From positions 62,001 to 126,000 of the forward strand of contig JAUTDP010000002.1 of the NCBI GenBank assembly GCA_033439795.1: a DNA stretch of 64,000 nucleotides. The letters are read 5' to 3'. Shown one piece after another: positions 1 to 13,241 of the stretch. A program made the translations under genes and the position numbers. The notes beneath the pieces are model-generated. The model searched no databases. It was given only the letters and a program-made list of their open reading frames with translations, and was not told where the DNA came from. The stretch comes from Sordaria brevicollis. Its lineage: Eukaryota > Ascomycota > Sordariomycetes > Sordariales > Sordariaceae. How positions within the stretch are numbered: position 1 is the stretch's first letter; each line of letters starts with the position of its first letter.

Positions 1-1739
1 GAGACTTTTTCATCGCTTCTATCGATTCTAGCGCCGGTGGATCGCCCTAACCGATCGCAAAAGCATTGGCCACCACTGTTCTGGGCTCCATCCGATCCAT
101 TCTCAGCGGCGCATTCCACATCGAGTCCCCGGCGCCGGCACCGGCGAATTTTTTTGGCCCTGAGATTGTTTTCTTTTCCTGGGGCCGGAGGAGGGACCTT
201 GACAGCGCTTTGACTCGGCAGTATGCCTACCCCTGAGAAAATCCGTGAATCCATCGAAAATCATTTCGGCTGCGGCACAAAAAAGCCATCCATCCATCGA
301 ACGGAGCCCCCAACTCCCCAAGAACTAACTCTAGGGTCCTTCCAAGACTCTAGACGAGTGTCGATCCGAATGTCTGAAACCATGATAGAAACTCCAGTTC
401 GTGCTCCATGTCCATCTTGTTAGCAAAAAAGCTTCGGTCGAAGGTTACCGATATGGAATGGCTTCCCAAACATGAACAACATCGAGATCCATCATCAGGA
501 ACAAAACTCCCAAAAGCACGATGCGCTCTGGGGAATGCTGAGTCGGGGCTTGTTAACCGAGCTGTGATCCTGGCAGGCAGGTAGGCAGTCAGAGACTCGA
601 GGCAGTCAACAGGCCTGGACATGGCGAATTGAGGTTCGCTACGAGCCTGCGACGCCTCTGTCACGCTCACGCAGGCCTCGGCACCGCGTCCGCCGCACCA
701 GCAGTACATAAGGCTCCAGGTCCTCAGGTCCCCAGGAAAAAGCAACGGTACCTGCATTCCTCCACTCCCCTCCTCTGTCACTGTCACTCCTGCGACCCAG
801 ACGCTGCATGACATCTGTGATCGGCGATTCGATAAGTCATGGGCCTCGAACCTTCCTGTTTTGGGCCCTTTGGGTTTTCTGGGAAAAGGCAGTTGCATCG
901 AATATAAGAGCGGTGGCGTCCAGTGTTTTTGAATCTTTTTGATAGTGAGGCGTGCGAACTGCAGAGAGAGGAGGGAGGGAGGTTTATCTCGGCATTGATC
1001 ACGGAACGGGCCACAAGACGGCACGGGACCGAACGGAGGGGAACTCCGGCTGGCGACATACAAGTGCTTCTTATCAATCTTATCGGTAGAAGTACACTTT
1101 GAATGGGTGAAAGGAAGCAATTCAGGGGTTTGTTTGTTTTGTTGACATGCCCTGAGGACTCGAGAAACCCGAAAACGACCTGACACAGGACGGGAGATGG
1201 ACATGTGGGGAAAATGGAGACCAGGGAACGCGGTGCTTGTCATTCACTGCTTTTCCTCTTTCTTTTTCTCACCTTTCTCTTTTCCCTTTTCCCATTTTTC
1301 TCACAAGCGATGTGAGGTCTGGATGCGCAAATCCCTTGCATCTCGCAGGCCGGAATCTGAAATCTGACATTTGACATTCGACATCTGCTTGCAATCTGAC
1401 ATTACAGCCACCGCTAGCCACAGACACTTGCCTTGGGAGACAATTGATGACTGCTACAAGCAACGTGCAAGCAAACAGTGCCAAGGTCCCTAGATACTGT
1501 AATAAGCTCGGTGGAGAAGACCCTGACCACTGTGCTCGTTAAGTGCATGCATCTCGGACTCCAATTAATGGATATGTGCATTTTCGTTTCCCCTTCCACT
1601 GGCAAGACTGACAAATAAACGAGGAATGCAGCAATCACGACTCTATCATGCGCATCGCCAGCCCTTTTCCTTGACCTCCTTCAAACCGGCTTCCGGCGTC
1701 CGGCGACCCCCCCTCGGAAGTTTTTTCTCATAATAAACC
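1..1739. other. Gene-poor flank, no supportable gene
   Basis: This is ordinary-GC sequence up to the abrupt start of the AT-rich block. The longest open frame lies on the minus strand at 350-1243. It shows no recognisable domain, no branch/acceptor signals at plausible places and no protein-like composition, so I do not call it. No tRNA or 5S gene was found. Confidence 0.5.
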
Positions 1740-2156
1740 CTAACCCCCACTTAAGCTGTATAATGAAATATAGTACTAAGTATATCTATTTAATCTACCT
1801 TTATAAATATATACAATAATAAGGTCTATCTATAAATTGCTAAAACTAATTTATATATTAGAAAACTCGTACCACATTTCGGCTTCCGATAATAACAATA
1901 TCTTACTAAAATTTTAATAAGATTTAAATAATATTTTATTAAAGTATTAATAATACTGCGTTTATATCCAATTAAAAGTATAGAATAAATATTCCTATAT
2001 TTAACTTAATTTTATAAAATGGTTAAGCCTCTAAAATATTATTTTAATATCCGTAAAATATTCGTAAAGAATTTATATACATTTTATAAAAATAAATATT
2101 TTTAACCCTTTAAATATATATATAATTATAGGCTCCAATTTCCGGTTTATAATAAC

Positions 2157-2262
2157 GTAAAGCCTTTATAAAACCTTTATAAAGCTTTTACAAAGCCTTT
2201 ACAAAACTTTTACAAAGCCTTTATAAAGCCTTTATAAAGCCTTTATATAACCTTTATATAAT
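2157..2262. repeat. Degenerate tandem repeat, about 11-12 bp unit
   Basis: About eight to nine tandem variants of a unit like AAGCCTTTATA lie inside the AT-rich block, differing mainly by T/C and A/G changes of RIP type. It may be a decayed subterminal array of a transposon. Confidence 0.7.
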
Positions 2263-4337
2263 TATTATAAAATTTAAATTAAAATATTATATAGGAAGGT
2301 CCGAAATATTATAAAAGAAATTCTAAAGTTTTATAAAATAATATCCGAAATTATATAAAATAGTCTTTAAAATTTTAATATACCTCTTATATTTTATATT
2401 CCTTTTTTATTTTCGAATTTACTTTCGTTTAAAGTCTTATAAGCTTTTACTTAACTATTATAAAGGATCTAAATACAATTTTACTTTTTTACTTCTTTTA
2501 ATCCAAAATTTATTCGAAAGTTAATTATATTTTTATTATTTAATATAATTAAAGACTATCCCTTTATAGCTTTTCGCTAAGAATTAAAATAATCGTAAAG
2601 GTTTAATTTTATTCGGGTTTAACGATTTTAATAATATAAATTTCAATATTATTTAATAAATTAATAAAATAACGGTTAAAAAAGAAGAAGAATTTAAAAA
2701 TTCTTTAAAGATATTTAACGACCGATCTTTCAACGCCGATAATATATTTCCTTATAAATTTCCTTCTAATAAAGATATTAATTCTATATTTTTAAACGAA
2801 ATTTATTTCTACTCTTATACCTTCTTTAACCCCAATTTTAAAAACGAATATTATTAATTTATAGTCGAATAAATTAAAAAATACTATAATTTTCCTAATT
2901 ATTTAAAAAATCTTTTTCCGAACGGGGGAGGAATTACGTACGTATATTAAATAAAGGAATTTAAATCTAAGAAAATCTATTACTAATATAATTAAATTTA
3001 TTACCTTTTCCTTATCTTTATATTAATTAATTCTTATTAAAATTTTAATAATAAATTATATAATATTAGGAATCCAATTATTTAGAAAACGAATATAATA
3101 ATATTAAAGTACCTACTTTTAATATAATTATATTCAATCGAATTAAGAAATATTATACTAACGCTAAAATTTACTCGTATTTAAATCCCCGAATTATATA
3201 AATAATTTAAAAATAAAATTTTACTAAATTTATTTTATAATTATAATATAATATTCGTGTTAAATTAGATTCGAAGAAGTCAAAAAAGGTTAAAGATCCT
3301 AAATAGTAATTAATTTATTAATTTTATAATATTATTCGTAATTTCCAAAATAAGGAGGTATAAAAATATAAATGTAAAAAGTAAATGAATATTTATTAAT
3401 TTATAATACTATTAAAATTTATAAATTTATCCTTTTTATTACGTATTAATTATTTAATTTAACCTCTCTCTTATTTAAATTAATTAAATAGAAGGTGGAT
3501 ACTAATAATACGTTATTAAATACGTAAATTAAAAAAAAATTAATAACGGATCGAATAAATACCTTTAAGTATATAATAAGAATTAAAATTAATATCCGTA
3601 TTAGCCTTTAATAATAATAACCTTCTACTAATATTTTAATTATTAAATACCTATTATTAAAAATTTTAATTATAATATAAAAATTAAAGATTTTTATACG
3701 GGTAATTTTTAAAAGATTTAAAAGCGTAGAATATATAATAAATATTTATTTTTCTTTTCCTTTTCCTTTAATTCGCTATTATTATACTCTTATTATAATT
3801 TTATTAAGAATTTATAAAAAGTTTCTTAATATATATATTCGTTTAAATATAAAGTACCTTTTTAATTCCGAAATTATAAACGTCGAATTTAATTTATACC
3901 CCGTCCGATTCGAAATCCTTACGTCCAAAAATAATAAAAAAATTCCTTTCGCTATTTTAATTATATATAATTACTATATATATTACCCTCCTATTAAAAA
4001 TAAAATTTTAAGAATTATTCGGAAGGAATTCTTTAAGCGGATTTTATTTATTAACGATTTAAACCTTATAATTAATAAAATTTAATTCTTCCTTCTCTAT
4101 AAATTACTTTTAATTAAATTTATTAATGAAATTATATATTTACCCTACAATATAAGACTTTTATCGGTTTTAAAACGTTTCTTTATTTAATAAATTTGCG
4201 AAGGTATTTATTAATAATAATTATATAATCTATTATTTTAAACGGGTTAAATTTATTAATTATCTAATTAATTTTAATAAAACGGCGTTTAAAATATATT
4301 AAAGAAGGGAATAGAATAAGAAAGATCGTATAAATTC

Positions 4338-4432
4338 CTAACCCTTTCTAAACCCTTTTCTAACCCTTTTTAAACCCTTTCAAAACCCTTTTCCAACCTT
4401 TTCTAAACCCTTTCTATAACCTTATTAAAATC
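4338..4432. repeat. Degenerate tandem repeat, AACCCTTTTCT-like unit
   Basis: A run of 10-12 bp units of the form (T/A)AACCCTTTTC is visible. A related run lies at about 8801-8910 in the same orientation, so the two may belong to two copies, or two ends, of one decayed element. Confidence 0.65.
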
Positions 4433-7400
4433 TTAATAAAATCTTTTTAATATTAAATCTATATATTACTATTTATAATATTTATTAATATATATAATAT
4501 TTCTATTAGGACGGTAATATTATAATTACTATTTACTTCTTCCCTAAATAAATAAATAAATTCTAATAAATAAAGTATTTCGAAATAAATATATCTTTTA
4601 AACGTATTTATAAACTATTTTCGGAAATTATATTTATTTACAAAAGTAGGGCAATAAATATAAATATATATTAATATATTTAAAATAACCTATAAAATAA
4701 CTCTTATTAAAATTTTTATAATATATATCTTCGCCCGAATTTATATTAATAAACGTTATTTCCTCTTCTATTATAAAATATTTTTCGAATTCTTTAAATT
4801 TTTTAAAAAGGATTATAATATTCCGTAGAAGTAGCTTTATATTTATAAATATAATATTGAAGAAAACTTTCGCTAAAAGTTAATTATTTTAAATATAAAT
4901 TAGTAATAATTTAAAAATACGTATAAATATTCCTAATTTTCGAATCCCCCCGGTATATAATTTCTATTAATTTTATAATAACTTTCGGTCTTTATTTATA
5001 TTATTTTAACCTTAATTATTAATTATAGAAAGAATATCTTTATTATATATTTATTAAATATAAAATTTATTTTAAATGGGCGTTCGCTAATTATAATATA
5101 AATATTTATTCTATAATTTAATAAAATACCGAAAGTTTTTTTTACGCTACGAATTATAACGAATAAGAAAAGATTCTCAATAAATTACTTAATAAATCCT
5201 TATTTCGCGCTTATTAAAATTTTAATTATATTTAATTAATATATATAAAATTTAGCCTATATTACCAATAATAAGAAATTATAAAATAAAATTTTTAATT
5301 AGGTTAAATATAAAAAAAATCTCGTTTAGGCATCCGGCTTTAACCCTAATATTTTTAAAATATTAATAAAAGCCCGAATTAAAATTCTAATATATATTTA
5401 AACGGTAAAAGCGAATTATAAAATAATTTATACCTTCGGGATTAATTTACTTTTTATTAAAATTTATATAACGTTAATTTCCTTAATCCTCCTTTACTAC
5501 TAATTTATTAATTATTAAATAAAGGGCGTATTTATAATAAACGGTTATATTTCCGCTATTATACTTCCTATTATAGTATTTTTTATATTTAAATTCAATG
5601 GAAATTATATTATTATTAATATAAGAGGGATAAAACGCATTTTACAAATCCTATTATTAATAAATTTATTCTAAATAAAAAAAAATATAAATAATATTTT
5701 ATTTATACTTTATTTAAATTATATTAATATCCCGTCAAGTAATATCCAAAAAAAAATAGGCGTAAAATAATATAATTATATTATAAAAAAAAATATTTAA
5801 TATATAGGATATATAATATATTAATAATAATATGTAATACCCTTTTATAATCCCGAATAAAAATAATTCTAATTATAATAATAATAGAAATTACGAAAAA
5901 AATAAGGATTTTTATATAGAATCTCCCGGGGTACCCCTATTTAAAGCTAATATAAAAAGAATATAGGAAAATAAAAAACCTAACGAGATAAATAATAATA
6001 ATAACGACGACGATAATAATTTATTGGATATCTCCTATTAAATTCGTAAAGCGTTTTATAAGCCTAAATTACTTTTTTACGTTATAAAAAACTCTTCGGT
6101 ATTAATACCCTTTAAAAAGCGGTTTAAAAATAAAAATAATAATATTATTATTAATTCTATCCGGTTTTTTAATACGTAAAGCTCCTTTAATTTACTTCTT
6201 AATAAAAAATAAATAAAGCTTTTTATTAACGTTATTAAAATTTATTTAACTTCGTATTTAAATTACTTTATAACTTTTATAAAAAATTCGTTCGAAATTC
6301 TTAAATTAAATTAATATATTAAAAAAGGGGGCGGAAATACCGCTTATACTACGCAAACGTAATAGGAAAAATAAAGAAAAAGCTATATTTCCTTTACTTT
6401 TACTTATATTAACCCAATCGAATAATACCCGTAAGCAAATCGATATAAACGAAATTCGGAATATTATTAAAAAGGTTATTAATAATCGATTAAAGATCGT
6501 TAAATAATAAATTACCGGGCTAATTAATATATTTTAAAAAATTATTATTTATTTTCTATTATTTACTTCGTAAATAACTTTTAAAAATATTAAAACGCCT
6601 TCGAAATCTTTAATTTATAAAATAAATATACTTTTGGGCTTTAAAATATAAAAAGTAAATATATTATCCGCCTTTAAAAATTAAAATTTTAATATAATTT
6701 TAGCCTTTAGAATTTAGTATTATAACCCGTTTAAGAATTCCGATCTTTCTTAATCTAAACCGGTATTCTCTTTTCGAAATTATATTTAATCCTTACTAGC
6801 GATATAAAATATATTGTTTAATAAAATAAATATAAAGGGCGTATAATAATATTCGGAAAGTATTAATAAAGTATTAATAAAATTTTATTAAAATTTTAAT
6901 AAAAAGTAAATAAAATCGATATAAGGGTTTAAGAAATAAAAAGATAATAATTAATATATATTAAATAATATAAAGATTTAAAAAAAATATAAAAAATTAT
7001 TTAATATAGGATAAATATTTTTAGAATATAAATAAAAAAGAATTATACTTTTATAATTATTATTACTTTTTAATAGCCGCTCTATTCTTATTGTAATTAC
7101 GAACCCTTTATTTTTTACTTATTATTTTTCCCCTATTAAAATTAACTTATTCCTCTAATTATTGAAATTAAAATTTAATTACCGAATAATCTTTATTAAA
7201 GAAATCTTTTATCGGAAGGTAATTATTACGACGAAATTACCTATACCGAAAATACTTTTCGGCTTTTTAAATACCGGCTACTTTTTTTATTTATTATTAT
7301 TAAAACTTTATTTATTAATTATAAATTTTAAAAGAGGGGAAACGAAGAATTTACTATATTATAATAAAGTAATAACGGATAAATTAAATCGGTATATAAT

Positions 7401-8800
7401 TTTTCGAATTAAATTTCATCTTTGTAATTATTAATAAATAATAAAGAATTTAATAAAAATAAATTATTTAATAACCTTCTTAATTCGTTATTTCCTTCGT
7501 TTTATTAAAGCGTATTAATTATTAATACTACTAAAATATTTTAATTAATTATAATAAGATTAGGATAAATAGGAAATTATTCGTTTATTCGTTAATTACG
7601 GTTAAGAATTATATTATTTTTAACGGAAAGTAAATGACGAATTTCTTTAAATAATAATAAAAAAGAGGAATTATAATTAATGGGGCTAGTATTATATTAA
7701 GTATGAAATTATTTAAATATTTATTAATATTAAATAAAAATTTATAAAAATGTAAATAAAATATACTTTATTAAATTAATAATAATTATTTTATATATTA
7801 TTCGGTTCGGTTTAATAATCCAGCTTAATAACCGTATTTCTGAAAAAAATATTGAAAAAATCGCTCTATAGAAATTCATTCTTAAATTTAAATTCAATAT
7901 CTAATTGCTCTTAATCTTAGGAATTAGAATTCGGATTAAATTACCGGGCTACGGAATTTATATCCGGGATTTATATATATTTACGTTAATATATATTCGT
8001 ATTATTCGGGAAATAATATTAAATATAAAAATATATAATAATTTTATTATTAGAAAAATAACGTATAAAGGAAGGACTTATTTTTAAATACGTAGAATTA
8101 AACGCAATATTAACGAAGAGAATTATTAAAAGCTATTCTTCTAATTATTTATAATAAATATATTTTTATTATTCGGTAATTTTAAAATTTATTAAAATTA
8201 TTTAAAGGAAATCGTTAAAATAATCTAGAATTTTTTAATAATTAAGGAATAGGAAAAAGAAAAACGAAACGTATATTTGCCTTTCGAAATTATTAAATCG
8301 CTCGGTTTTCTATTATAAGGCGAAATAATTAAACGGTTTTAATTATAGAAAGTCTTTAAATAACGTCGAAATTAATATATATTAGTAAATTTTCTATTAA
8401 CGTTATATATAATAATTATCGCTCCTTAGAAATTTAGAAAACGGTAATATATTTCGCTATATAAAATAATAACCGTATTATCCTAATTATATTAAAAAGG
8501 TTTTAATTAATATTAATTAAAAGTTTATTAAGGATTGAATAAAATCGTATTTACCGTAATGTTCTACGCTAAGTAATACGAAGGGCGGCGATTACCCGTA
8601 GTATAAATCTTATAATTCGGTTAAATTTAAATTAATAAATAATATAAATAAAATATAATATAAAATGAATATATTAATATAATTAGTAAATATTTAATAA
8701 AATATCGTAAAATCTATTATATAAAGGAAGGAGACGAAAAATTAAAAAAGAAAATGGAAAAAAATCGGGAATATAAATAACGGGATAAAAAAAGCGTATA

Positions 8801-8910
8801 TTTAACCGTTCTTTAACCGTTCTTTAACTATTCTTTAACTATTCCCCAACCCTTTCTTAACCTTTTCCTAACCCTTTTCTAACCCTTTTTTAAATCTTTT
8901 TTAAACTTTT
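8801..8910. repeat. Degenerate tandem repeat related to the one near 4.4 kb
   Basis: Units change gradually from TTTAACCGTTC through TTTAACTATTC to TAACCCTTTTC. The last form matches the array at 4338-4432. It lies just before the ultra-AT, CpG-poor sub-block. Confidence 0.6.
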
Positions 8911-8934
8911 ATAACCTAATTTTAATTTTTATTT

Positions 8935-9990
8935 AAATTTTTATAAATTCATTATTATTTATTAATTGTATATAAACTTTATTATTTTATTTATTATTTA
9001 TATTATATTCTTAAACTATATTTTAGGTTTTTAAATAATTTTATTTATAAAAAATACTTATTTAAATTAATCTTTAATAAACATATAATATTTATATATA
9101 AATTTTAAATAAATAAGTTTTTTAATATAGAACATTCTTTTATTTTATTATAATTTTTATATTAATATTTGTTTTTATTATATTTAGTAAAAAAAAATTA
9201 TAGAATAATAATAAAATGATTATATATATTTATTTATTATATTATTATTATTTTATAAAATATATATAAAGTTTTAAAATTTATTATAAATTATATATAA
9301 ATTAAATTAATTATTTTATTAATAAATATAATATATTAATTAATATTAAATATTCTTTAAATTATTTCTATTTAAAAAGTATATATATTTCGTAATAATA
9401 ATTTTTTTTAATATTTTTCTAGATTTTCATAATTATATATATTTATATAAAATAACGTAATTAGAATTCATATAGAAATATCTAATTATTTATAAATTTA
9501 TTTATAAATTATATTTATTATTATATTATAAACTTATTTAAATTGGATTTTTCTTTCCTTTATATAATAGATTATAAGAAGGAATAAGTATAATACTCGA
9601 ATTATTAATAATATTTCATTTCAATTTTCAATTTCTTCGGATAAAAGACCTTTTTTAAATCTTATTAAAATATATTAAAAGTCTAATTAAAATCTTTCAA
9701 AAAAATTAGAATTTTTTTAAAAAGATTTTTTTTTTTTACGAAAATGCAAAATATAATTTAAATAAAAGAAAAATTTCTAAATTAAAATATATTTTTATAG
9801 AAATTAACTCAGGAATTTAAATTTTAGAAATTATTATATATTTATTTCGAATTATAATTCTTAAAATTAAAAAAGAGGTTATTTAGAATTTTATAACCTT
9901 TAAAAAATTTAAAAGAAAGGTTTTGAAAATATATTATTAAATTTTTATTAACTTCGAAATTAAATCGTTTAAAATATTATATAAAATATT
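8935..9990. other. Ultra-AT sub-block nearly lacking CpG
   Basis: Within the RIP block this roughly 1 kb stretch has visibly lower GC than its surroundings and very few CpG dinucleotides, whereas the flanking RIP-mutated DNA keeps CpG. No coding capacity was recognised. The composition suggests a different origin or age from the rest of the block. Confidence 0.55.
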
Positions 9991-10059
9991 ATAAATTTAT
10001 TATCCTAATTTTCCTCCGCGTAAATTAAATTTTATTAATTAACTCCGGATTCTTTAATT

Positions 10060-10640
10060 CTTCTTCTTTATTATCCTCCTTATCTCCTTCCTTCGGCTTA
10101 TAAGGAATAGTATTATTATAACGCAAAGGGAAGCTTTCTTTTTCGCAAAAATAATTAATATAAATAATAAATTTATTTTTACTCTTATTAATAATATATT
10201 TTACCTTATTCTTATTCTAAATAGCGCTACTTATATAAATATCCTTACCTACAAAATAAGTAATACCCAAAGTTTAATTAAAGGTATATTAAAAGAAAGC
10301 TAAAATATTATATTTTATAAAGTCCTTATTATTATAACTATAGCGAAGATTTTCGAAATCGTATATAATACTTAAATTTATTAATTAATAAAAAATTATT
10401 AAACGCTTAATTTTAAATTATTTATATCCTTTATTCTTATAAACTTTATAAAACTTACTATTAGTAATTAAAGGGTCGAAAATAAACTCCTAGCCGGTAT
10501 CGGTCTTTAAAAAATTATAATATAACTTTTTATAATCGTTTAAAAAGGGATTACTAAAATCCTTCTTTAAAGGCTATTTATATTTCTTTTCGGATATTAT
10601 AATATCGAAGACCAAATCGATTATAATATTAACTTTAATT
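10060..10640 (-). pseudogene. Fossil transposon-type reading frame, unidentified
   Basis: Read on the minus strand, about 190 codons continue in one frame, broken only by TAA and TAG codons that would revert to Gln or Trp if RIP were undone. One part, with the string DTGWEFIFDP, resembles the loose pattern of Myb/SANT-like DNA-binding domains of transposon-derived proteins (hydrophobic helix, TGW, acidic residue). The match is weak and done by eye. I cannot name the family. There is no intact start or stop. Confidence 0.35.
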
Positions 10641-11990
10641 TAAGTATATTTAATAATAACGGTTATAATAATTTAAATAATAATAAATTATATAGCTATT
10701 AACGTATTAATTAAAAATTAATTAAAAATTATTAAAATTTTAATAGGATTTTAATTAAAATATTCTTATTTCTAATTTAATTTATAATAACTACCTCAAT
10801 GCACTTTAATTAACGCTCTTACCTTCTTTTCGCTAGAGATAAAATTCCCGCCTTAATAAAAGCGAAAAAATTAATATAATCGGTATAAAAATTAACACTA
10901 CGTACGAAAAAATAATTATAGTAAATATACTATTTTAATAAAATAAATATTAATTCGAAATTATTACGCGCCTAAAAAGCCCTTAAAAACCTCTTCTAAA
11001 GGCTTTCCCAACTTTTTATAAACCCTTTACAAACCTTTCGAAAATATTTACCTATAGCTTTAATAATTTTTAATTAATTAAGGCGACTATTAAAGTCCAA
11101 AATTATTTTATTATTTTTATCCTTAATAATAAATGTAATTTAATAATAAATAGCGTAGTAATTTCTTAAAGCGTTGCGCTTTTTAAAAAGACTTTAATAA
11201 TAATAGAATTAACCCGGGGAAACCGGGTAATAATAGAAAATCTCTCCGTAAATAATTTTAGCGGCTAGTATTAATTTACTTTATAATTAATTCGAAATTA
11301 ATAAACGTTTAATTAAATATTAATTGGATATAATTTACGCTAGAAGAATTAATATATTAATCCGAAATTTCAATCGGCGGTAAGCCTTCTAAATAGTACG
11401 GGAAATTTTTATACTTATTATATATAACTTATAATAAAAAAGTAAATTTATATTTATTCTTTTAATAAACTTCTTAGAAATTTCGCGATTCGTATTAAAT
11501 ATTTATATATATTTATAAATATATATAAATATAAATAAATTTTAATAACCTCGTAGAAATTAAGGGTAACTTCGTGGAAATTTCCCGATATTTATACCGA
11601 AGTAATTCTTATTATTAATAATCGCTATTAATATTATTAAAATTATTAATAAGAAAAAAAGCAATTAAATTATATTAATCGCTAGCAATTTATCCTCGAT
11701 TTGCTTAATTATTTCTATTTACTTCTTTTATCTTTATTTCTATTTTAACTTTTATTCATTTCGTTCTTAAATTTTTTTTCCGTCTAACCTTTAATTCATT
11801 TCGTTCTAAATTATATATATTTGGGTCATTAATACTTCGCAAATAGTAATTAAATTCATATTTCTTAAGGGCGTAAGGAAGGATAAATATCACTTTAATA
11901 TAGAGTTTGTATATAAAAATCATATTGAAATCTTATTGGTCGCTATACGTTTCTAAATTTATACACTTATCCAGATATACCTGGGACTTT

Positions 11991-13241
11991 TAGTAGCGCT
12001 CGGGTGCGTCAATTCCATCCCGCCATAGGGGTCGCCTGGTCTAGGTAGCGGTTCAAACCTCAACCCTCCTCAAACCCAACATTCAGCTCACGATACACTT
12101 TCCCCTCCCAAAAAATTCCTCTTCAAAACGATGGAAATCTCCTCCAGACTTGCCCTCCCCCTTTCAAATCTTTCCCTCCAGTCGGCCACTTCCGTAATCA
12201 ACCCTCTCCATCCCAAACAAGCCTGTCCCTTGTTTACTGTACCAAGCCCCCTCACTATCACAAGAAATATCCGCACAGTAAGGTAAAACAAATCAGAGAT
12301 CCCAAGCGAATGTACAGTACCCCAGGTTCCATTCATCAATTCGAAGAAGCATCCACACAATTGGCACTAGGACCAGCGGACATGACCGACTGACACGTCC
12401 AAGACATCTGGATCGTTTGCGAATCCGAAAAGTGCGAGGGGAAAACTTCAAGGATGGGGGTTTTGGGTGCATCATCCTTCGAGAAGTTTTCCATCGTTGA
12501 CTCCATTTGCGATTCCACATGGTCAGCTGGGATATGAGCAAAGTGGTGCACGTTGGTTGATGGGGACGAAGAGGATTGCGCGTGATCATCGAATTAATAG
12601 AAACGAAAATGTTCGATTGTCTTCATGTTGATATCCGGTCTGTTGTTCCTGACAAGAGAAACTCGGCATCCTGCAGCTCTTCCCCAATCTGCCGTCATCT
12701 TGATGCGCAAGCCAAAGCACGATCATGCATGTCCCAGATTGTTTCCGCCTGCACCTCCTCAAGCAACATATTTAATTGAATGCAACCTTTGTTCCAACGT
12801 CAGTTGTGCCCCTATTCCAAAGAAATAGCGCCCGAAAACACCACGACGACAAATTTCCCTTATGCGCCCGATGGGATCCCTCTGAACCGGTCGTCGACAA
12901 TTCATTGCTATCGCATCACCCAAATTCCACCTTTCACCATATCGTCGTCTCGGCAAATACACATGACCTTCTCTCCATCGTGACCACTCCTTGTCGTGTC
13001 TCGATGAAAATCTCGCAACATCTCGTTCTACAACCCCCCAGACGTTAGCACGCGGGCTATGTCGCACCACAATCCTCGCCCGGGCTTCCGGAATCCAGTA
13101 ATGCGCGGGGGGGGCTGGACTTGGGCCAACTCGGCACCTATGCGTCCCTCCTCCTCAGCATAGCTTCGTTCCAGTTAGTAGCCAGCCTCCCACACATCCA
13201 CACCACTCTTCCAGTCGCCAAAGTGTGGGACATGGAAGGGG
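11991..13241. other. Intergenic, no supportable gene
   Basis: Normal GC returns here. Several overlapping frames of 60-100 codons occur on both strands, all weak shadows of one another. A minus-strand frame at 12759-13070 could be joined to the hydrolase gene through an intron with donor GTAAGT near 13270 and a good branch site near 13175, but the resulting peptide shows no recognisable features. I leave it out of the model. Confidence 0.45.

Larger units (their letters stand above)
1740..11990. repeat. RIP-degraded AT-rich repeat block
   Basis: Over about 10.2 kb the GC content falls sharply at both edges. CpA and TpG are rare, TpA dominates, and CpG survives through most of it. This is the expected product of repeat-induced point mutation, which turns CpA into TpA in duplicated DNA of Neurospora and its relatives. 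Several long frames are interrupted only by TAA/TAG, for example plus strand about 5890-6360 and minus strand about 10060-10640, as expected of dead transposon genes. I could not assign an element family. No terminal repeats were recognised at 1740 or 11990, so it may be a nest of elements. Such blocks are normally H3K9- and DNA-methylated in Neurospora; that is inference here. Confidence 0.9.

Noticed and set aside
350..1243. 297-codon minus-strand open frame
   Set aside because: No domain, mixed composition and many overlapping frames on both strands. Chance open frames of this length do occur in GC-rich fungal DNA.
7162..8087. Two AT-rich frames (7162-7434 and 7905-8087) as genes
   Set aside because: Only Ile/Leu/Lys/Tyr-rich peptides from RIP-mutated DNA; at most fossil fragments.
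12030..12060. tRNA-like string GGTTCAAACCTC near the right RIP edge
   Set aside because: No acceptor stem, D arm or anticodon arm can be formed around it.
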